A DNA stretch of 64,000 bases from JAQVEB01 sp028698105 (GTDB lineage: Bacteria > Bacteroidota > Bacteroidia > Bacteroidales > Dysgonomonadaceae): NCBI GenBank assembly GCA_964293155.1, contig CAXYYA010000006.1, positions 1-64,000 on the forward strand, given 5' to 3'. Below, in pieces: positions 24,972 through 34,087 of this stretch; within the stretch, counting starts at the first letter, position 1; every line of letters begins with the position of its first letter. A program made the translations under genes and the position numbers. The notes below the pieces were generated by a model, which made no database searches, was not told the DNA's origin, and saw only the letters and a list, made by a program, of their open reading frames with translations.

Positions 24972-26294
24972 CTATATTTTCTTGTTCTTCCATTTTCCGC
25001 TGCGCATATAAATAAGCGAGAAAACGAAGAGGAAAAACCAGTAAACGATTTCCGTGGTCCATGCAACGGCCACGGAAGAACGCAGGCCGATGATGATATA
25101 CGACATGTACGCAATGTAAAACATCAGCGTGATGATTTCAAACGTGAGCGCCGTTTTCGTGTTTCCGGTTCCCGATACGGCATTAAAAAAAACGGTTGCT
25201 ATCGCGTAAACCGGCAATGTTGCAAGCAACACATAAAATGGCGGGATGGTTGAACTGATGAGCGACGGATCGTTGGTGTAAATACGAATAATCAGTTGCG
25301 GAAAAAGCGCCACAAGAGCGCCAACAGTAAGAATCACTCCCAAACTGAGGAACGACAACCGTTTCACCAAATTCAGCACTTCGTGCGAACGGTTCGCGCC
25401 TATGGTGTTGCTGACCAGCGTATTCGTGGTTGCAGCCAGTGCATTGGAAGGGATAGTAAAGATCATATAAAAACTGCGCACGATATTGGATATGGCCAAC
25501 GGCCGCTCGCCCAGATAGTTTTCGATAAAAACAAAGAACAACATCCATGTTCCGATGGAAAACAGGTATTGGATCATCATAAAAACCGATATATCGAGTA
25601 CGCGTTTCACCACCGCCCACTGAAACCGCACGCGCCGGAAACCGTATTTTTGCAAATCCACCGTTTTCAACGTGAAGATCACGAAAAAGAGCGTGGAAGC
25701 CAACTCGGAGATAACGGAAGCAAGCGCCGCGCCGCCGATACCCATTTCGGGCATGCCCAAATTACCGAAAATAAGCCCGTAATCGAAAACCACGTTCACG
25801 AGCGCCATGACAATGGCATTCCAGGTGAGCACTTTCGTGCGCGCAATGCCGATGTAAAAAGCTCGAAACATGACGTTGATAAACGCAAACACGATACCGT
25901 AAATGCGCCAGTCGAGGTATTCGGTAACAGCTTGTGCTACGTTGCCCGACTCAAAAAGCGCGGGAAGCCAGTTTCGCGAAGCGAAATTGAGCAACGGAAT
26001 GAGCAGCACGGCGGGAATCAGCAAAAACATGATCCCCTGGATCACGATGTTGCCTACCTGATCGAAATTCTTTTCGCCGTTCCGGCGGCCGATCATGATC
26101 TGGCTGCCCATGCTGAACCCGAATCCCAGCGTGTAAACGGCAATATACAATATCCCCGCCAGCGCCGAAGCGCCAAGCTCCACCTCTCCCACTCTGCCGA
26201 GAAACGCCGTGTCAATCACCTGAATGATATTCTGCGCCAGCAAACTGAGAAAAATGGGTAAACTGATCCTTACGATATGTTTGTTATTGTACAT
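24972..26294 (-). CDS. MATE-family efflux transporter
   Basis: The 440-residue inner-membrane protein has about twelve helices. It opens with the MATE-type N-terminus IVRISLPIFLSLLAQNIIQVIDTAFLGRVGEVELGASALAG and contains GFGFSMGSQIMIGRRNGE. Proteins of this family export cationic drugs or metabolites using Na+ or H+ gradients. The specificity is unknown. It is transcribed in the same direction as panCD, 88 bp after panD, and is possibly read through from that operon. Confidence 0.87.
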   Translation of the reverse strand: MYNNKHIVRISLPIFLSLLAQNIIQVIDTAFLGRVGEVELGASALAGILYIAVYTLGFGFSMGSQIMIGRRNGEKNFDQVGNIVIQGIMFLLIPAVLLIPLLNFASRNWLPALFESGNVAQAVTEYLDWRIYGIVFAFINVMFRAFYIGIARTKVLTWNAIVMALVNVVFDYGLIFGNLGMPEMGIGGAALASVISELASTLFFVIFTLKTVDLQKYGFRRVRFQWAVVKRVLDISVFMMIQYLFSIGTWMLFFVFIENYLGERPLAISNIVRSFYMIFTIPSNALAATTNTLVSNTIGANRSHEVLNLVKRLSFLSLGVILTVGALVALFPQLIIRIYTNDPSLISSTIPPFYVLLATLPVYAIATVFFNAVSGTGNTKTALTFEIITLMFYIAYMSYIIIGLRSSVAVAWTTEIVYWFFLFVFSLIYMRSGKWKNKKI

Positions 26295-26382
26295 ATTTTA
26301 CCATCAACGATAAAAAAACCGACAACTGCTCTTCACAATTGACGGTTTTAGGTGGTTATCTTCGCGATAATATTGACTTGTT

Positions 26383-26736
26383 TTATGGCCGAACTTTGTT
26401 CGTTTTTTCTTCCACGTGAATAACGGTCGGCCGAAAGTTTTTGGCTTCTTCCTGCGTCATCAGCGCATAGCTCATGATGATAACGATATCGCCTTTCTGT
26501 ACTTTTCGTGCTGCCGCGCCGTTCAGGCAAATGGTTCCCGAGCCTCTTTCGCCGCGTATGATGTAAGTCTCAAAACGCTCGCCGTTGTTGTTGTTCACCA
26601 CCGAAACTTTTTCGTGTACCATCATACCGGCGGCTTCAATTAAATCTTCATCAATGGTTATGCTACCTTCGTAATTCAAATCCGCATCCGTAACTGTCGC
26701 CCTGTGTATTTTCGATTTTAGTATTTCTACCCACAT
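26383..26736 (-). CDS. panD: Aspartate 1-decarboxylase
   Basis: The enzyme makes beta-alanine from aspartate for pantothenate synthesis. The 117-residue proenzyme contains the self-cleavage site Gly24-Ser25 in YEGSITID, which generates the pyruvoyl cofactor, plus the conserved K9, H11 and R12 near the N-terminus and NGAAARKVQKGDIVIIMSYA. It lies 6 bp downstream of panC, so the two steps that feed pantothenate form one transcript. Confidence 0.95.
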   Translation of the reverse strand: MWVEILKSKIHRATVTDADLNYEGSITIDEDLIEAAGMMVHEKVSVVNNNNGERFETYIIRGERGSGTICLNGAAARKVQKGDIVIIMSYALMTQEEAKNFRPTVIHVEEKTNKVRP

Positions 26737-26742
26737 AATTGT

Positions 26743-27585
26743 TTATTTATAACGGATGTTGTCAATAAGCCGCACCTCGCCGCAAAAAACAGCCGTGCAA
26801 CCTACCACGTACGTCGAATCGCTCCAATTAATGACCGGCTGTAATGTATTTCCGTCAACAATTTCGAAGTATTCAACGCGCAAACCGTCCACTTTGTTTA
26901 TTCTGTCAATTACAAAATCCAGCGTTGCCGCAACGTTTTCTTTGGCTGCCACCTCCTGGCTGAGTTGTAATGTTTTGTATATTTCGGCCGCTTTCGTACG
27001 TTCGTCGGCGGTCAATCGCGTGTTGCGGCTGCTCATGGCCAGTCCGCTTTTCTCACGAACGATCGGCACGCCGATGATTTCCACCGGAATATCCAGTTGT
27101 TTCACCATTTCGCGCACGATGGCCAGTTGCTGGAAATCTTTTTCGCCGAAATAAGCCCTGTCGGGTTTCACGGCGAAGAAAAGCTTGCTCACGATTTGCG
27201 CCACGCCGTTGAAATGTCCCGGGCGGAAACGCCCTTCCATTACCTTATCCAACTTGCCGAAATCGAAAATCCGGTTATCTTCTTCGGGATACATTTCCTC
27301 AAGCGAAGGAGCAAACACGATTCCATTCCCGATTTTTTCGAGCAAAGCACAATCGGCCTCCAGCGTACGCGGATAAAGCCGCAAATCTTCTTTGTTGTTA
27401 AACTGCGTGGGATTCACAAAAACACTTGCTACGCAAACATCGTTTTCGGCAACGCATTGCCGTACCAAAGCCGCGTGGCCGTCATGTAACGCGCCCATAG
27501 TGGGGACAAAACCAATTGATTTGGCCGCATCGCGAGAAGGCTGCAAAACCTTACTGAGTTCCGTTATCGTTTTAACAACTTTCAT
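26743..27585 (-). CDS. panC: Pantothenate synthetase
   Basis: The enzyme joins pantoate and beta-alanine using ATP. The start at 27585 (MKVVKTITELSKVL) gives 280 residues, the usual length; an upstream frame adds 21 residues (MRFRYVAKFLL...) that do not fit. Motifs include the HIGH-like PTMGALHDGHAALV, the VNPTQFNNKEDL segment, YFGEKDFQQL and the KMSKS-like GLAMSSRN. It is the first gene of panC-panD and is divergent from the GT5-like gene. Confidence 0.95.
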   Translation of the reverse strand: MKVVKTITELSKVLQPSRDAAKSIGFVPTMGALHDGHAALVRQCVAENDVCVASVFVNPTQFNNKEDLRLYPRTLEADCALLEKIGNGIVFAPSLEEMYPEEDNRIFDFGKLDKVMEGRFRPGHFNGVAQIVSKLFFAVKPDRAYFGEKDFQQLAIVREMVKQLDIPVEIIGVPIVREKSGLAMSSRNTRLTADERTKAAEIYKTLQLSQEVAAKENVAATLDFVIDRINKVDGLRVEYFEIVDGNTLQPVINWSDSTYVVGCTAVFCGEVRLIDNIRYK

Positions 27586-27766
27586 TTTCGGCTCTCTTGA
27601 AAAGAACATGCAAAGCAACAAAAATTTTGCCACATACCGAAACCTCACGAAAGTAATTTGGGGACATTTTTACTGTTTTTTAGTAAAAAGCAGCATAAAT
27701 ACCTGAAAATTAGTGAATAAAAAAATTAAACCGGAATTGTTTTGCCGTTATGCGATTTTTTTTTAT

Positions 27767-27774
27767 TATCTTTG
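27767..27774 (+). promoter_or_regulatory. Putative -7 box for the GT5-like gene
   Basis: TATCTTTG fits TAnnTTTG, 26 bp before the ATG at 27801. A TTTG at 27741-27744 is a possible -33 with slightly long spacing. Confidence 0.5.
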
Positions 27775-27800
27775 TACTCAAATTTAGATTTTTAGCTTAA

Positions 27801-28619
27801 ATGAGTGATAAAAAAATTTTATACATTACACAGGAAGTTTTTCCGTACTTACCAGAAACACAAATCGCCAATACTTCACGGAATTTACCACAAGCCATCC
27901 AGGAACGCGGGCATGAAATCCGCACGTTTATGCCCAAATACGGCAACATAAACGAGCGCCGAAACCAGCTTCACGAAGTGATCCGGCTCTCGGGGATGAA
28001 CCTCATCATAGACGATACGGATCACTCGCTGATCATCAAAGTGGCCTCCATTCAATCGGCACGCATGCAGGTTTATTTTATTGATAACGAAGATTTTTTT
28101 CAGAATCGTGAAACATTGGTGGATGCAAACGGCGAAGAATATGCCGATAACGACGAGCGGAGCATCTTTTTCATTCGCGGCGTGATGGAAACCATCAAAA
28201 AACTCCGGTGGGTTCCCGATGTGATCCACTGCCACGGCTGGTTCACAGCGCTTGCTCCGCTTTACATCAAAAAAGGATACAGCGACGACCCCTGTTTTAA
28301 AAACTCCAAGGTGGTGTATTCTGTTTACGACGATGCGTTTGAAAAACCATTTCGCGAAGGGTTTCCCGAAAAGCTTCGCTTCGATACCATTGGCGATACG
28401 GAAATTGAAGACGTTTCCGCACGCGGAACACTCGATTTTAACACATTGACCAAACTGGCAATTGATTACTCCGATGGCGTAATACAAGGCAGCAAAAACA
28501 TTTCGGAAGAAATTGCGGCATACATTAAGGATAAAGACGTCCGTTTCCTTGGTTACGAAGGAGATTTCGACAAAAGCGTTGAGCTTGCGGAAAATTTTTA
28601 CGACGAAGTGGATCAGTAA
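27801..28619 (+). CDS. Glycogen/starch-synthase N-terminal-domain protein (half-length GT5)
   Basis: The 272 residues correspond only to the N-terminal Rossmann domain of GT5 glycogen synthases: KILYITQEVFPYLPET, RTFMPKYGNINERRNQLHEV, YFIDNEDFF, PDVIHCHGWFTALAPLYIK and the C-terminal LTKLAIDYSDGVIQGSK. The whole C-terminal nucleotide-binding domain is missing. The usual ADP-glucose-binding K-x-G-G-L near the N-terminus is replaced (TQIANTSRNLP). It therefore probably cannot synthesise glycogen alone; a regulatory or glucan-binding role is possible. The frame ends in a normal stop and the gene has a good -7 box, so it looks like a maintained gene, not a fragment. It is divergent from panC. Confidence 0.8.
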   Translation: MSDKKILYITQEVFPYLPETQIANTSRNLPQAIQERGHEIRTFMPKYGNINERRNQLHEVIRLSGMNLIIDDTDHSLIIKVASIQSARMQVYFIDNEDFFQNRETLVDANGEEYADNDERSIFFIRGVMETIKKLRWVPDVIHCHGWFTALAPLYIKKGYSDDPCFKNSKVVYSVYDDAFEKPFREGFPEKLRFDTIGDTEIEDVSARGTLDFNTLTKLAIDYSDGVIQGSKNISEEIAAYIKDKDVRFLGYEGDFDKSVELAENFYDEVDQ

Positions 28620-28764
28620 TTACGCTAAAAAATATTTAGGAAACGCCCGTTCACTTTTCCGTATATAAAAATAATTTTAAAAATTACGATAAAGCGGCAA
28701 ATCGGTTTTTTTATCCGCGTATTTTTTCTGATATTTGCGCGATTAAACATAAATTCTGTATCGA

Positions 28765-30105
28765 ATGAAGTTTCAAACCACATATAAACTACTTTTCGCT
28801 ATGATCCTGACGATATTGGTTTCAATATCGTGTGATGACACCATTAAACAAGTAGGCTTTACCATTCAACCCGGACAAGACGGAATTTCCGTAGGAACCG
28901 ATACGCTTACCGTTCAGGCGACAACAGTGCAAGTGGATAAAATATTCGCTAAAACAAAGAATCCGGTGTTGGGTGAATATATTGATCCGCTGTATGGAAC
29001 GATTAAATCGGATTATGTTGGCGAATTTTATTTCCCCGAAGGTGAAACTTTTCCATCCGGTTCCAAGATAGACTCCGTGCAACTGGCAATCAGCTATTTA
29101 ACATGGGTGGGCGATTCGCTCGCACCCATGAGAATATCGGCATACGAAATCACCGAGGCGATTGACACACTGAAATACTACACCGATGTGAACATTTCGG
29201 GACATTATTCCACTACTCCGATCGGGGAAGGTGTGTACAGCGTGAACAGTTCCGAGCACAATTATTACGGAAGTACTATCCGGTACATCATGAGCATTAA
29301 ATTACCCGATACCTTGGGCCAGCGCTTCCTCAATAATCCGGACAAACTGAAAGATACCGAAACCTTCAAGCAGTTCTTTAAAGGATTGTATGTGACAACC
29401 ACCTTTGGATCAGGTACCATCTTTGACGTGGAATATACCAGAATGCTGGTTCATTATAGTTACACCGGCAGAAATAAGGAAAATACAAAAGATTCCGTTT
29501 ATACCGATTACATCGGATTGAGCATGACGCCCGAAGTGAAGCAAATAAACCGCATCCAAAATAACAACACGCAACTGCTTGCACCCAATCCCGACTACAC
29601 GTTTATAAAAAGTCCTGCCGGAGTGAACACGCGCGTGGTATTCCCGTTTTCACAAATATCGGACAAATTGAAATCGCAAGCATTGAACCTCGCCAAATTT
29701 ACGGTTCAGGCAATGCCCGATAATTCGGACGAAAAATTTAAACTATCGCCACCGGCACGGGTTTTGTTGATTAATGAAGACTCGTTGAGCGGATTTTTTG
29801 AAAGCAGAAGGCTGGCCAACAACATAACGAATTTTATCGCTGCATTGGATACAACCACGTATCAATACAACTTTCCCAACCTGTCGTCTATGATCAATCA
29901 TTACAAAGAGAAAAACAACGGCACGCTCACTGATTTAAATTACCTGCTCATACCCATTTCGGCAACAACAAGTACATCATCGGATTATTATGGCCGACAA
30001 ACCACCACCATCAGCACCATATCCAACATGATGATGCCTTCGGCGGTTACGATCAGCAAAAAGCCCGAGGATATGAAACTGGAACTCGTGTTTAGTAAGT
30101 TCTGA
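28765..30105 (+). CDS. DUF4270-type lipoprotein
   Basis: The 446-residue product has an SPII signal (MKFQTTYKLLFAMILTILVSISC, Cys 23). The body matches the DUF4270 pattern of Bacteroidetes: IKQVGFTIQPGQDGISVGTDTL near the N-terminus, the 'NPVLGEYIDPLYGTIKSDYV' segment, FYFPEG, and long beta-rich repeats. These are surface or periplasmic lipoproteins of unknown function that often accompany glycogen synthase and pantothenate genes, as here. It lies 145 bp downstream of the GT5-like gene on the same strand and may share its transcript. It ends at a bidirectional terminator. Confidence 0.82.
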   Translation: MKFQTTYKLLFAMILTILVSISCDDTIKQVGFTIQPGQDGISVGTDTLTVQATTVQVDKIFAKTKNPVLGEYIDPLYGTIKSDYVGEFYFPEGETFPSGSKIDSVQLAISYLTWVGDSLAPMRISAYEITEAIDTLKYYTDVNISGHYSTTPIGEGVYSVNSSEHNYYGSTIRYIMSIKLPDTLGQRFLNNPDKLKDTETFKQFFKGLYVTTTFGSGTIFDVEYTRMLVHYSYTGRNKENTKDSVYTDYIGLSMTPEVKQINRIQNNNTQLLAPNPDYTFIKSPAGVNTRVVFPFSQISDKLKSQALNLAKFTVQAMPDNSDEKFKLSPPARVLLINEDSLSGFFESRRLANNITNFIAALDTTTYQYNFPNLSSMINHYKEKNNGTLTDLNYLLIPISATTSTSSDYYGRQTTTISTISNMMMPSAVTISKKPEDMKLELVFSKF

Positions 30106-30126
30106 GATTTTAAGGTATATTATATA

Positions 30127-30151
30127 AAACGCTGCCCCGTTGGCAGCGTTT
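30127..30151. terminator. Bidirectional terminator between the DUF4270 gene and ruvB
   Basis: AAACGCTGCC and GGCAGCGTTT form a 10-bp stem with a 5-base loop, flanked by A and T runs, between convergent genes. Confidence 0.82.
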
Positions 30152-30156
30152 TTCGT

Positions 30157-31197
30157 TTAAAACAAAAGGCCTTGTTCCTCCGCCCTTTTTCTTCCCAAAT
30201 GACGGTAAGCGAGTTCTGTAGCTTCGCGACCGCGCGGCGTGCGTTTAATGAATCCCTCTTTTATCAGATAAGGTTCGTAAACTTCTTCGATGGTTCCGGC
30301 ATCATCGCCTACGGCCGTGGCGATGGTAGTGATGCCCACGGGGCCGCCCTTAAATTTATCAATGATCGTGAGCAGGATTTTGTTATCTATTTGGTCTAAC
30401 CCGAATTTATCTATATTCAACGCTTCGAGCGCGTACGACGCAATGTCCTTATCAATTTTTCCCGTACCTTTCACCTGCGCAAAATCGCGCACGCGACGCA
30501 ACAACGCGTTAGCGATACGCGGCGTTCCGCGGCTGCGCGAAGCGATCTCTTCGGCTGCATTTCTTGCACACTCGATATTCAAAATGTCCGCCGAACGCAA
30601 CACGATACCCGTAAGGGTAACATGATCGTAATACTCCAGGTGCATATTGATGCCGAAACGTGCGCGCAACGGGCTGGTGAGCAGTCCGCTTCGGGTGGTA
30701 GCGCCGACAAGCGTAAACGGATTCAAGTCAATTTGAATGGAACGTGCGCTTGGCCCTTTATCAATAAGAATATCAATGCGATAGTCTTCCATCGCGCTGT
30801 AAAGATACTCTTCCACAACGGGAGACAAGCGGTGAATTTCGTCAATGAACAACACATCGTTCGGTTCGAGCGATGTGAGTATCCCCGCCAAATCGCCGGG
30901 TTTATCGAGCACCGGGCCCGACGATACTTTGAACCCAACGCCCAACTCGTTGGCGATGATATTCGACAGCGTGGTTTTTCCCAATCCCGGGGGACCGTGC
31001 AGCAACACGTGATCGAGCGAGTCACCGCGCATACGCGCAGCGCTCACGAAAATTTTCAGGTTTTCCACGATCTTATCCTGTCCGGCAAAACTGCCGAAGG
31101 ATAGCGGACGTAGCGCGTTCTCAAAATCGCGCTCATTTTCCTGAAAATTTCGGTTATTATGTACGTTAAAGGTTTCTTCCATTGTTTGCGTTTGCAA
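30157..31197 (-). CDS. ruvB: Holliday junction branch-migration helicase RuvB
   Basis: This AAA+ motor drives RuvA-bound Holliday junctions during recombination repair. The 346-residue protein has Walker A GPPGLGKT (68-75), Walker B DVLFIDEIHRL, sensor 1 with GATTRSG and the C-terminal winged helix (FIKRTPRGREATELAY). Met 6 is an equally good start. It lies 6 bp downstream of queG on the same strand and is likely cotranscribed. Neither ruvA nor ruvC is present in the window. Confidence 0.95.
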   Translation of the reverse strand: MQTQTMEETFNVHNNRNFQENERDFENALRPLSFGSFAGQDKIVENLKIFVSAARMRGDSLDHVLLHGPPGLGKTTLSNIIANELGVGFKVSSGPVLDKPGDLAGILTSLEPNDVLFIDEIHRLSPVVEEYLYSAMEDYRIDILIDKGPSARSIQIDLNPFTLVGATTRSGLLTSPLRARFGINMHLEYYDHVTLTGIVLRSADILNIECARNAAEEIASRSRGTPRIANALLRRVRDFAQVKGTGKIDKDIASYALEALNIDKFGLDQIDNKILLTIIDKFKGGPVGITTIATAVGDDAGTIEEVYEPYLIKEGFIKRTPRGREATELAYRHLGRKRAEEQGLLF

Positions 31198-31203
31198 AAA
31201 TAA

Positions 31204-32148
31204 CTATTTATCGCGAGTTTTGGAAATCGCGGTTATATTTCGTTTCAGTCCGCTGAATTTCGCGCGTTTCACCGCCGATTTTCTGAAAATTTCCCGAAAT
31301 TCCGCTTCATTCATCTTTTTCAGGGCATCCCCATCGAGCGAAAGAAACTTTTCCGAAGGAAAAAATTCGGGCGTAGTATGCGGTTTTGCAAACCGGTTCC
31401 AAGGGCACACTTTCTGGCAAATATCGCAGCCATACACATTGTTGTTTAACAAGGGCAGCACTTCGGGCGAAATTTCGCCCTTGTTCTCGATCGTTTGGTA
31501 CGAAATGCATTTATTGGCGTTCAGCCAATGTGGTTTTTCGATAGCTCCTGTGGGGCAGGCATCCATACAGCGGCGGCATTTACCGCAATTTTGAGCAATG
31601 GGGGAATCGTAATCCAACTCCAGATCAACGATCAGCTCACCGAGAAAAAAATAAGAGCCTTTTCCGGGAATGATGAGCAAGGTGTTTTTTCCGATAAATC
31701 CCAAACCGGCCTTCGCAGCCCAAAAGCGTTCCAACACGGGTGCAGAATCGGAAAACGCACGCCCCGAGACTTCGGGAAAACGCAGTTTTATAAACGCTAA
31801 AAGTTGATGAAGTTTTCCGTGTACAATATCGTGATAATCCTGTCCGTAGGAATAATAAGCGAATTGCGGCACGTTATCGGGAAGTTTTTGGTGCGGATAG
31901 TAGTTGAGCGCTACGGAAATGATGGATTTTGCGCCGTCGGCCAGCAAACGCGGGTCTAAACGCTTATCCATATTCCGCTCCAGATAATCCATTCCGGCAT
32001 GGCAATTCGCCGAAAGCCATTGCATGTAACGCTCTTCTTCGCCGCTACTCTCCCCATTGTGGGAGCCGGCGGGAACTGCATGACAAATGCCGCAGGCATC
32101 AAAACCCAGCGAGAACGCATGTTGTTTTATCTCTTCGGAAAATGTCAT
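31204..32148 (-). CDS. queG: Epoxyqueuosine reductase
   Basis: The enzyme reduces epoxyqueuosine to queuosine in the wobble position of tRNAs. The 314-residue protein is the short form without the C-terminal HEAT repeats. Two [4Fe-4S] clusters are visible, CGKCRRCMDACPTGAI and YGCDICQKVCPWN. Upstream are cobalamin-binding/catalytic segments (SVALNYYPHQ, YGQDYHDIVHGKL, FIGKNTLLI). It is the first gene of queG-ruvB. The upstream 480 bp are made of repeats. Confidence 0.93.
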   Translation of the reverse strand: MTFSEEIKQHAFSLGFDACGICHAVPAGSHNGESSGEEERYMQWLSANCHAGMDYLERNMDKRLDPRLLADGAKSIISVALNYYPHQKLPDNVPQFAYYSYGQDYHDIVHGKLHQLLAFIKLRFPEVSGRAFSDSAPVLERFWAAKAGLGFIGKNTLLIIPGKGSYFFLGELIVDLELDYDSPIAQNCGKCRRCMDACPTGAIEKPHWLNANKCISYQTIENKGEISPEVLPLLNNNVYGCDICQKVCPWNRFAKPHTTPEFFPSEKFLSLDGDALKKMNEAEFREIFRKSAVKRAKFSGLKRNITAISKTRDK

Positions 32149-32278
32149 TTTTTGAGAAAGAAGTTAGAATAAAGAACAAAGAACAAAGAACAAAGCATTC
32201 CAAAACGGTTTTACGTTCAAAAAATTAGATGAAACATAAAATAAGGTAATGAGGTTTGTGTAGGTCCCGTGTCATATT

Positions 32279-32412
32279 CTACTAAGGTTTTTGGTTGAAA
32301 ATACTGTGTCCGACTTTTGGCGGAAGGTTTTTGCCGATTTTATAAACCTTATTTTTTGTTTTTAACCTTAGTAGCTTTGAATACATATAGAATACGACCT
32401 TATTAGCTTATT
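32279..32412 (-). repeat. Dispersed intergenic element, copy A
   Basis: On the minus strand this reads AATAAGCTAATAAGGT (32397-32412), then CTACTAAGGT 48 bp from its start, then runs of TAAGGTT-type words. An 11-bp inverted repeat (CTACTAAGGTT at 32279-32289, AACCTTAGTAG at 32364-32374) closes the structure. The same two words in the same order, spanning 49 bp, occur on the plus strand at 63952-64000. It lies downstream of a stretch of AGAACAA heptamers (32165-32195). Confidence 0.6.
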
Positions 32413-32457
32413 CTCAATCACATAATTTATTTTTACTAATTTGTTTCTTAAGAGAAT

Positions 32458-32584
32458 AAAGAACCAAGAACAAAGACAAAAGACTTTTTGACGAAACAAT
32501 TAAAAACCAAAGGTAGAAAAAATTACAGAATTGTCGGGCAAACAGGCGAACAAAGAAGTCTTTTGTCTTTGTTCTTGGTTCTTT
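32458..32584. repeat. 29-bp perfect inverted repeat flanking a 69-bp segment
   Basis: The arm 32458-32486 (core GAACCAAGAACAAAGACAAA) is the exact reverse complement of 32556-32584. The 69 bp between them contain CAAAGGTA at 32508-32515, which on the minus strand is TACCTTTG, a promoter -7 match pointing away from the flippase gene. The right arm reaches the -33 position of the promoter-like sequence upstream of the flippase. The geometry resembles invertible promoters, but the arms are also low-complexity heptamer repeats. Confidence 0.7.
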
Positions 32585-32606
32585 TATCTAAAAATACGTA
32601 CTTTTG
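32575..32606 (+). promoter_or_regulatory. Putative promoter of the flippase gene
   Basis: TTG (32575-32577), a 21-bp spacer and TACTTTTG (32599-32606) fit the -33/-7 pattern, 22 bp before the ATG. The TTG lies inside the right arm of the 29-bp inverted repeat. Confidence 0.55.
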
Positions 32607-32627
32607 CAAAATAAACCCGCACGGTAA

Positions 32628-34076
32628 ATGGGAAATTCGGAACTAAAGAAGAAAACAACCGTATCGCTTTTTTGGAGCTTTTTGGATAAGTTTGGGGAAC
32701 AAGCCCTCAATTTTGTCAGCATATTCATTTTAATGAACATCGTTTCTACTACCGATTACGGGTTAATCGGCTCCCTTGGTGTATTTACGGCGGTTTTGCC
32801 ATTGTTTGTGGACAGCGGTTTCGGCCGCGCACTGCTTAACCGGAAAAAAGTTACTCCCCTGGAATACAACTCGATGTTTTACTTTAATTTCGGCGTTAGC
32901 GTTATCCTTTATCTGCTGATTTTCTTATTGATCCCTTACATTTCCGACCTTTTTAACACGCCGCGCGAAGTGCTTGTACCGGTTGCGCGGGTGCTATTCT
33001 TAGGCCTCATCATCAATGCGTTGGGACTTATCCACAGAACCATTCTGATAAAAAAAGCCGATTTTAAGGGTATGACGAAAGTGAATCTGACCGCATTAAC
33101 CATTGCCAATATCGTGGCCATTATTATGGCTCTGAAAGGCTTCGGAGTATGGGCATTGGTAGCGCAGATACTTCTGTTGGCCATTCTTAGAACGATATTG
33201 CTGTGGTTTTATTCTACGTGGAAACCCATGCTCGCTTTTAGCCTGGGAGTGCTGAAAGATTTTTTTGCGTTTAGCAACAAGTTGTTGCTCGCTTCGTTAA
33301 TCTCGGCCATTACCAACAATATTTATCCCAGTATCATTGCTGTTTTCTATCCGATGAGCCAGGTCGCATTTTACGATCGTGCAAAAAAATACGAAGACAT
33401 TCCGTTCAACGTGTTGTCCAACACTTACCGTTCGGTATCCATGTTGATCCTTTCCGAAATCAATGACCAGATGGAACGGATGAAACGCGTTGTGCGCAAA
33501 ATGATGAAAAGCATCGCCTTTTTATCTTTTCCGATTGCAGCTATTCTCATTCTCATCGCCGAACCGGTTTTTTACCTGTTTTTCCGGGAAAAATGGTTAG
33601 CGTCGGTGCCTTATTTTCAAATACTCACGCTGGCCGGGATGCTTGCGCCATTCGCATTTATTCTCAATGAATCGTTTGTGGCTAAAGAAAAATCGAAATT
33701 CTTTTTGGGAATCGAGATCGTAAAAAGCGTCATCCTTATTGCCCTTATTTTTGTTTTCTTTCCGAAAGGTATCACCGGATTGGCCGTGAGTTGGGTTGTG
33801 TACACCGTGCTCACGCTGGTTTTATCGCTCATTCTTTCAAAAAAATTGATTTATTATTCTTTACTTGATTTCCTGAAAGATGTAGCTCCTTATTTTTTCG
33901 CCGCTCTGGTCAGCATGGCAGTTGGTTATGCGGCAACAATAAAAATCGCCAACGATCTGTTTTTTATTCTCACCGGAAGTGTGGTTACCGGATTAAGTTA
34001 TCTGCTTATTTGCAGAATGCTGAAACTGGAAATGGCGAAGGAGATAAAAAACTGGTGGGTGACCAGACGGAAATAA
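32628..34076 (+). CDS. Polysaccharide flippase (Wzx/MOP-superfamily)
   Basis: The 482-residue protein has about twelve to fourteen membrane helices. It has the family-typical N-terminus (SELKKKTTVSLFWSFLDKFGEQALNFV) followed by LMNIVSTTDYGLIGSLGVFTAVLPLFVDSGFG. Such proteins flip undecaprenol-linked glycans across the inner membrane. It is convergent with a sugar cassette (34088-37030), so the exported glycan may carry the amino sugar made there. The upstream region carries a striking inverted repeat that could control it. In Bacteroides a flippase of this type heads the general protein O-glycosylation locus; whether this is the same locus cannot be decided here. Confidence 0.87.
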   Translation: MGNSELKKKTTVSLFWSFLDKFGEQALNFVSIFILMNIVSTTDYGLIGSLGVFTAVLPLFVDSGFGRALLNRKKVTPLEYNSMFYFNFGVSVILYLLIFLLIPYISDLFNTPREVLVPVARVLFLGLIINALGLIHRTILIKKADFKGMTKVNLTALTIANIVAIIMALKGFGVWALVAQILLLAILRTILLWFYSTWKPMLAFSLGVLKDFFAFSNKLLLASLISAITNNIYPSIIAVFYPMSQVAFYDRAKKYEDIPFNVLSNTYRSVSMLILSEINDQMERMKRVVRKMMKSIAFLSFPIAAILILIAEPVFYLFFREKWLASVPYFQILTLAGMLAPFAFILNESFVAKEKSKFFLGIEIVKSVILIALIFVFFPKGITGLAVSWVVYTVLTLVLSLILSKKLIYYSLLDFLKDVAPYFFAALVSMAVGYAATIKIANDLFFILTGSVVTGLSYLLICRMLKLEMAKEIKNWWVTRRK

Positions 34077-34087
34077 ACGTAAAACAG

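Noticed and set aside
32165..32586. CRISPR-like look of repeated AGAACAA words
   Set aside because: Units are 7 bp without spacers of regular length, and no cas genes are present; this is low-complexity heptamer repeat.
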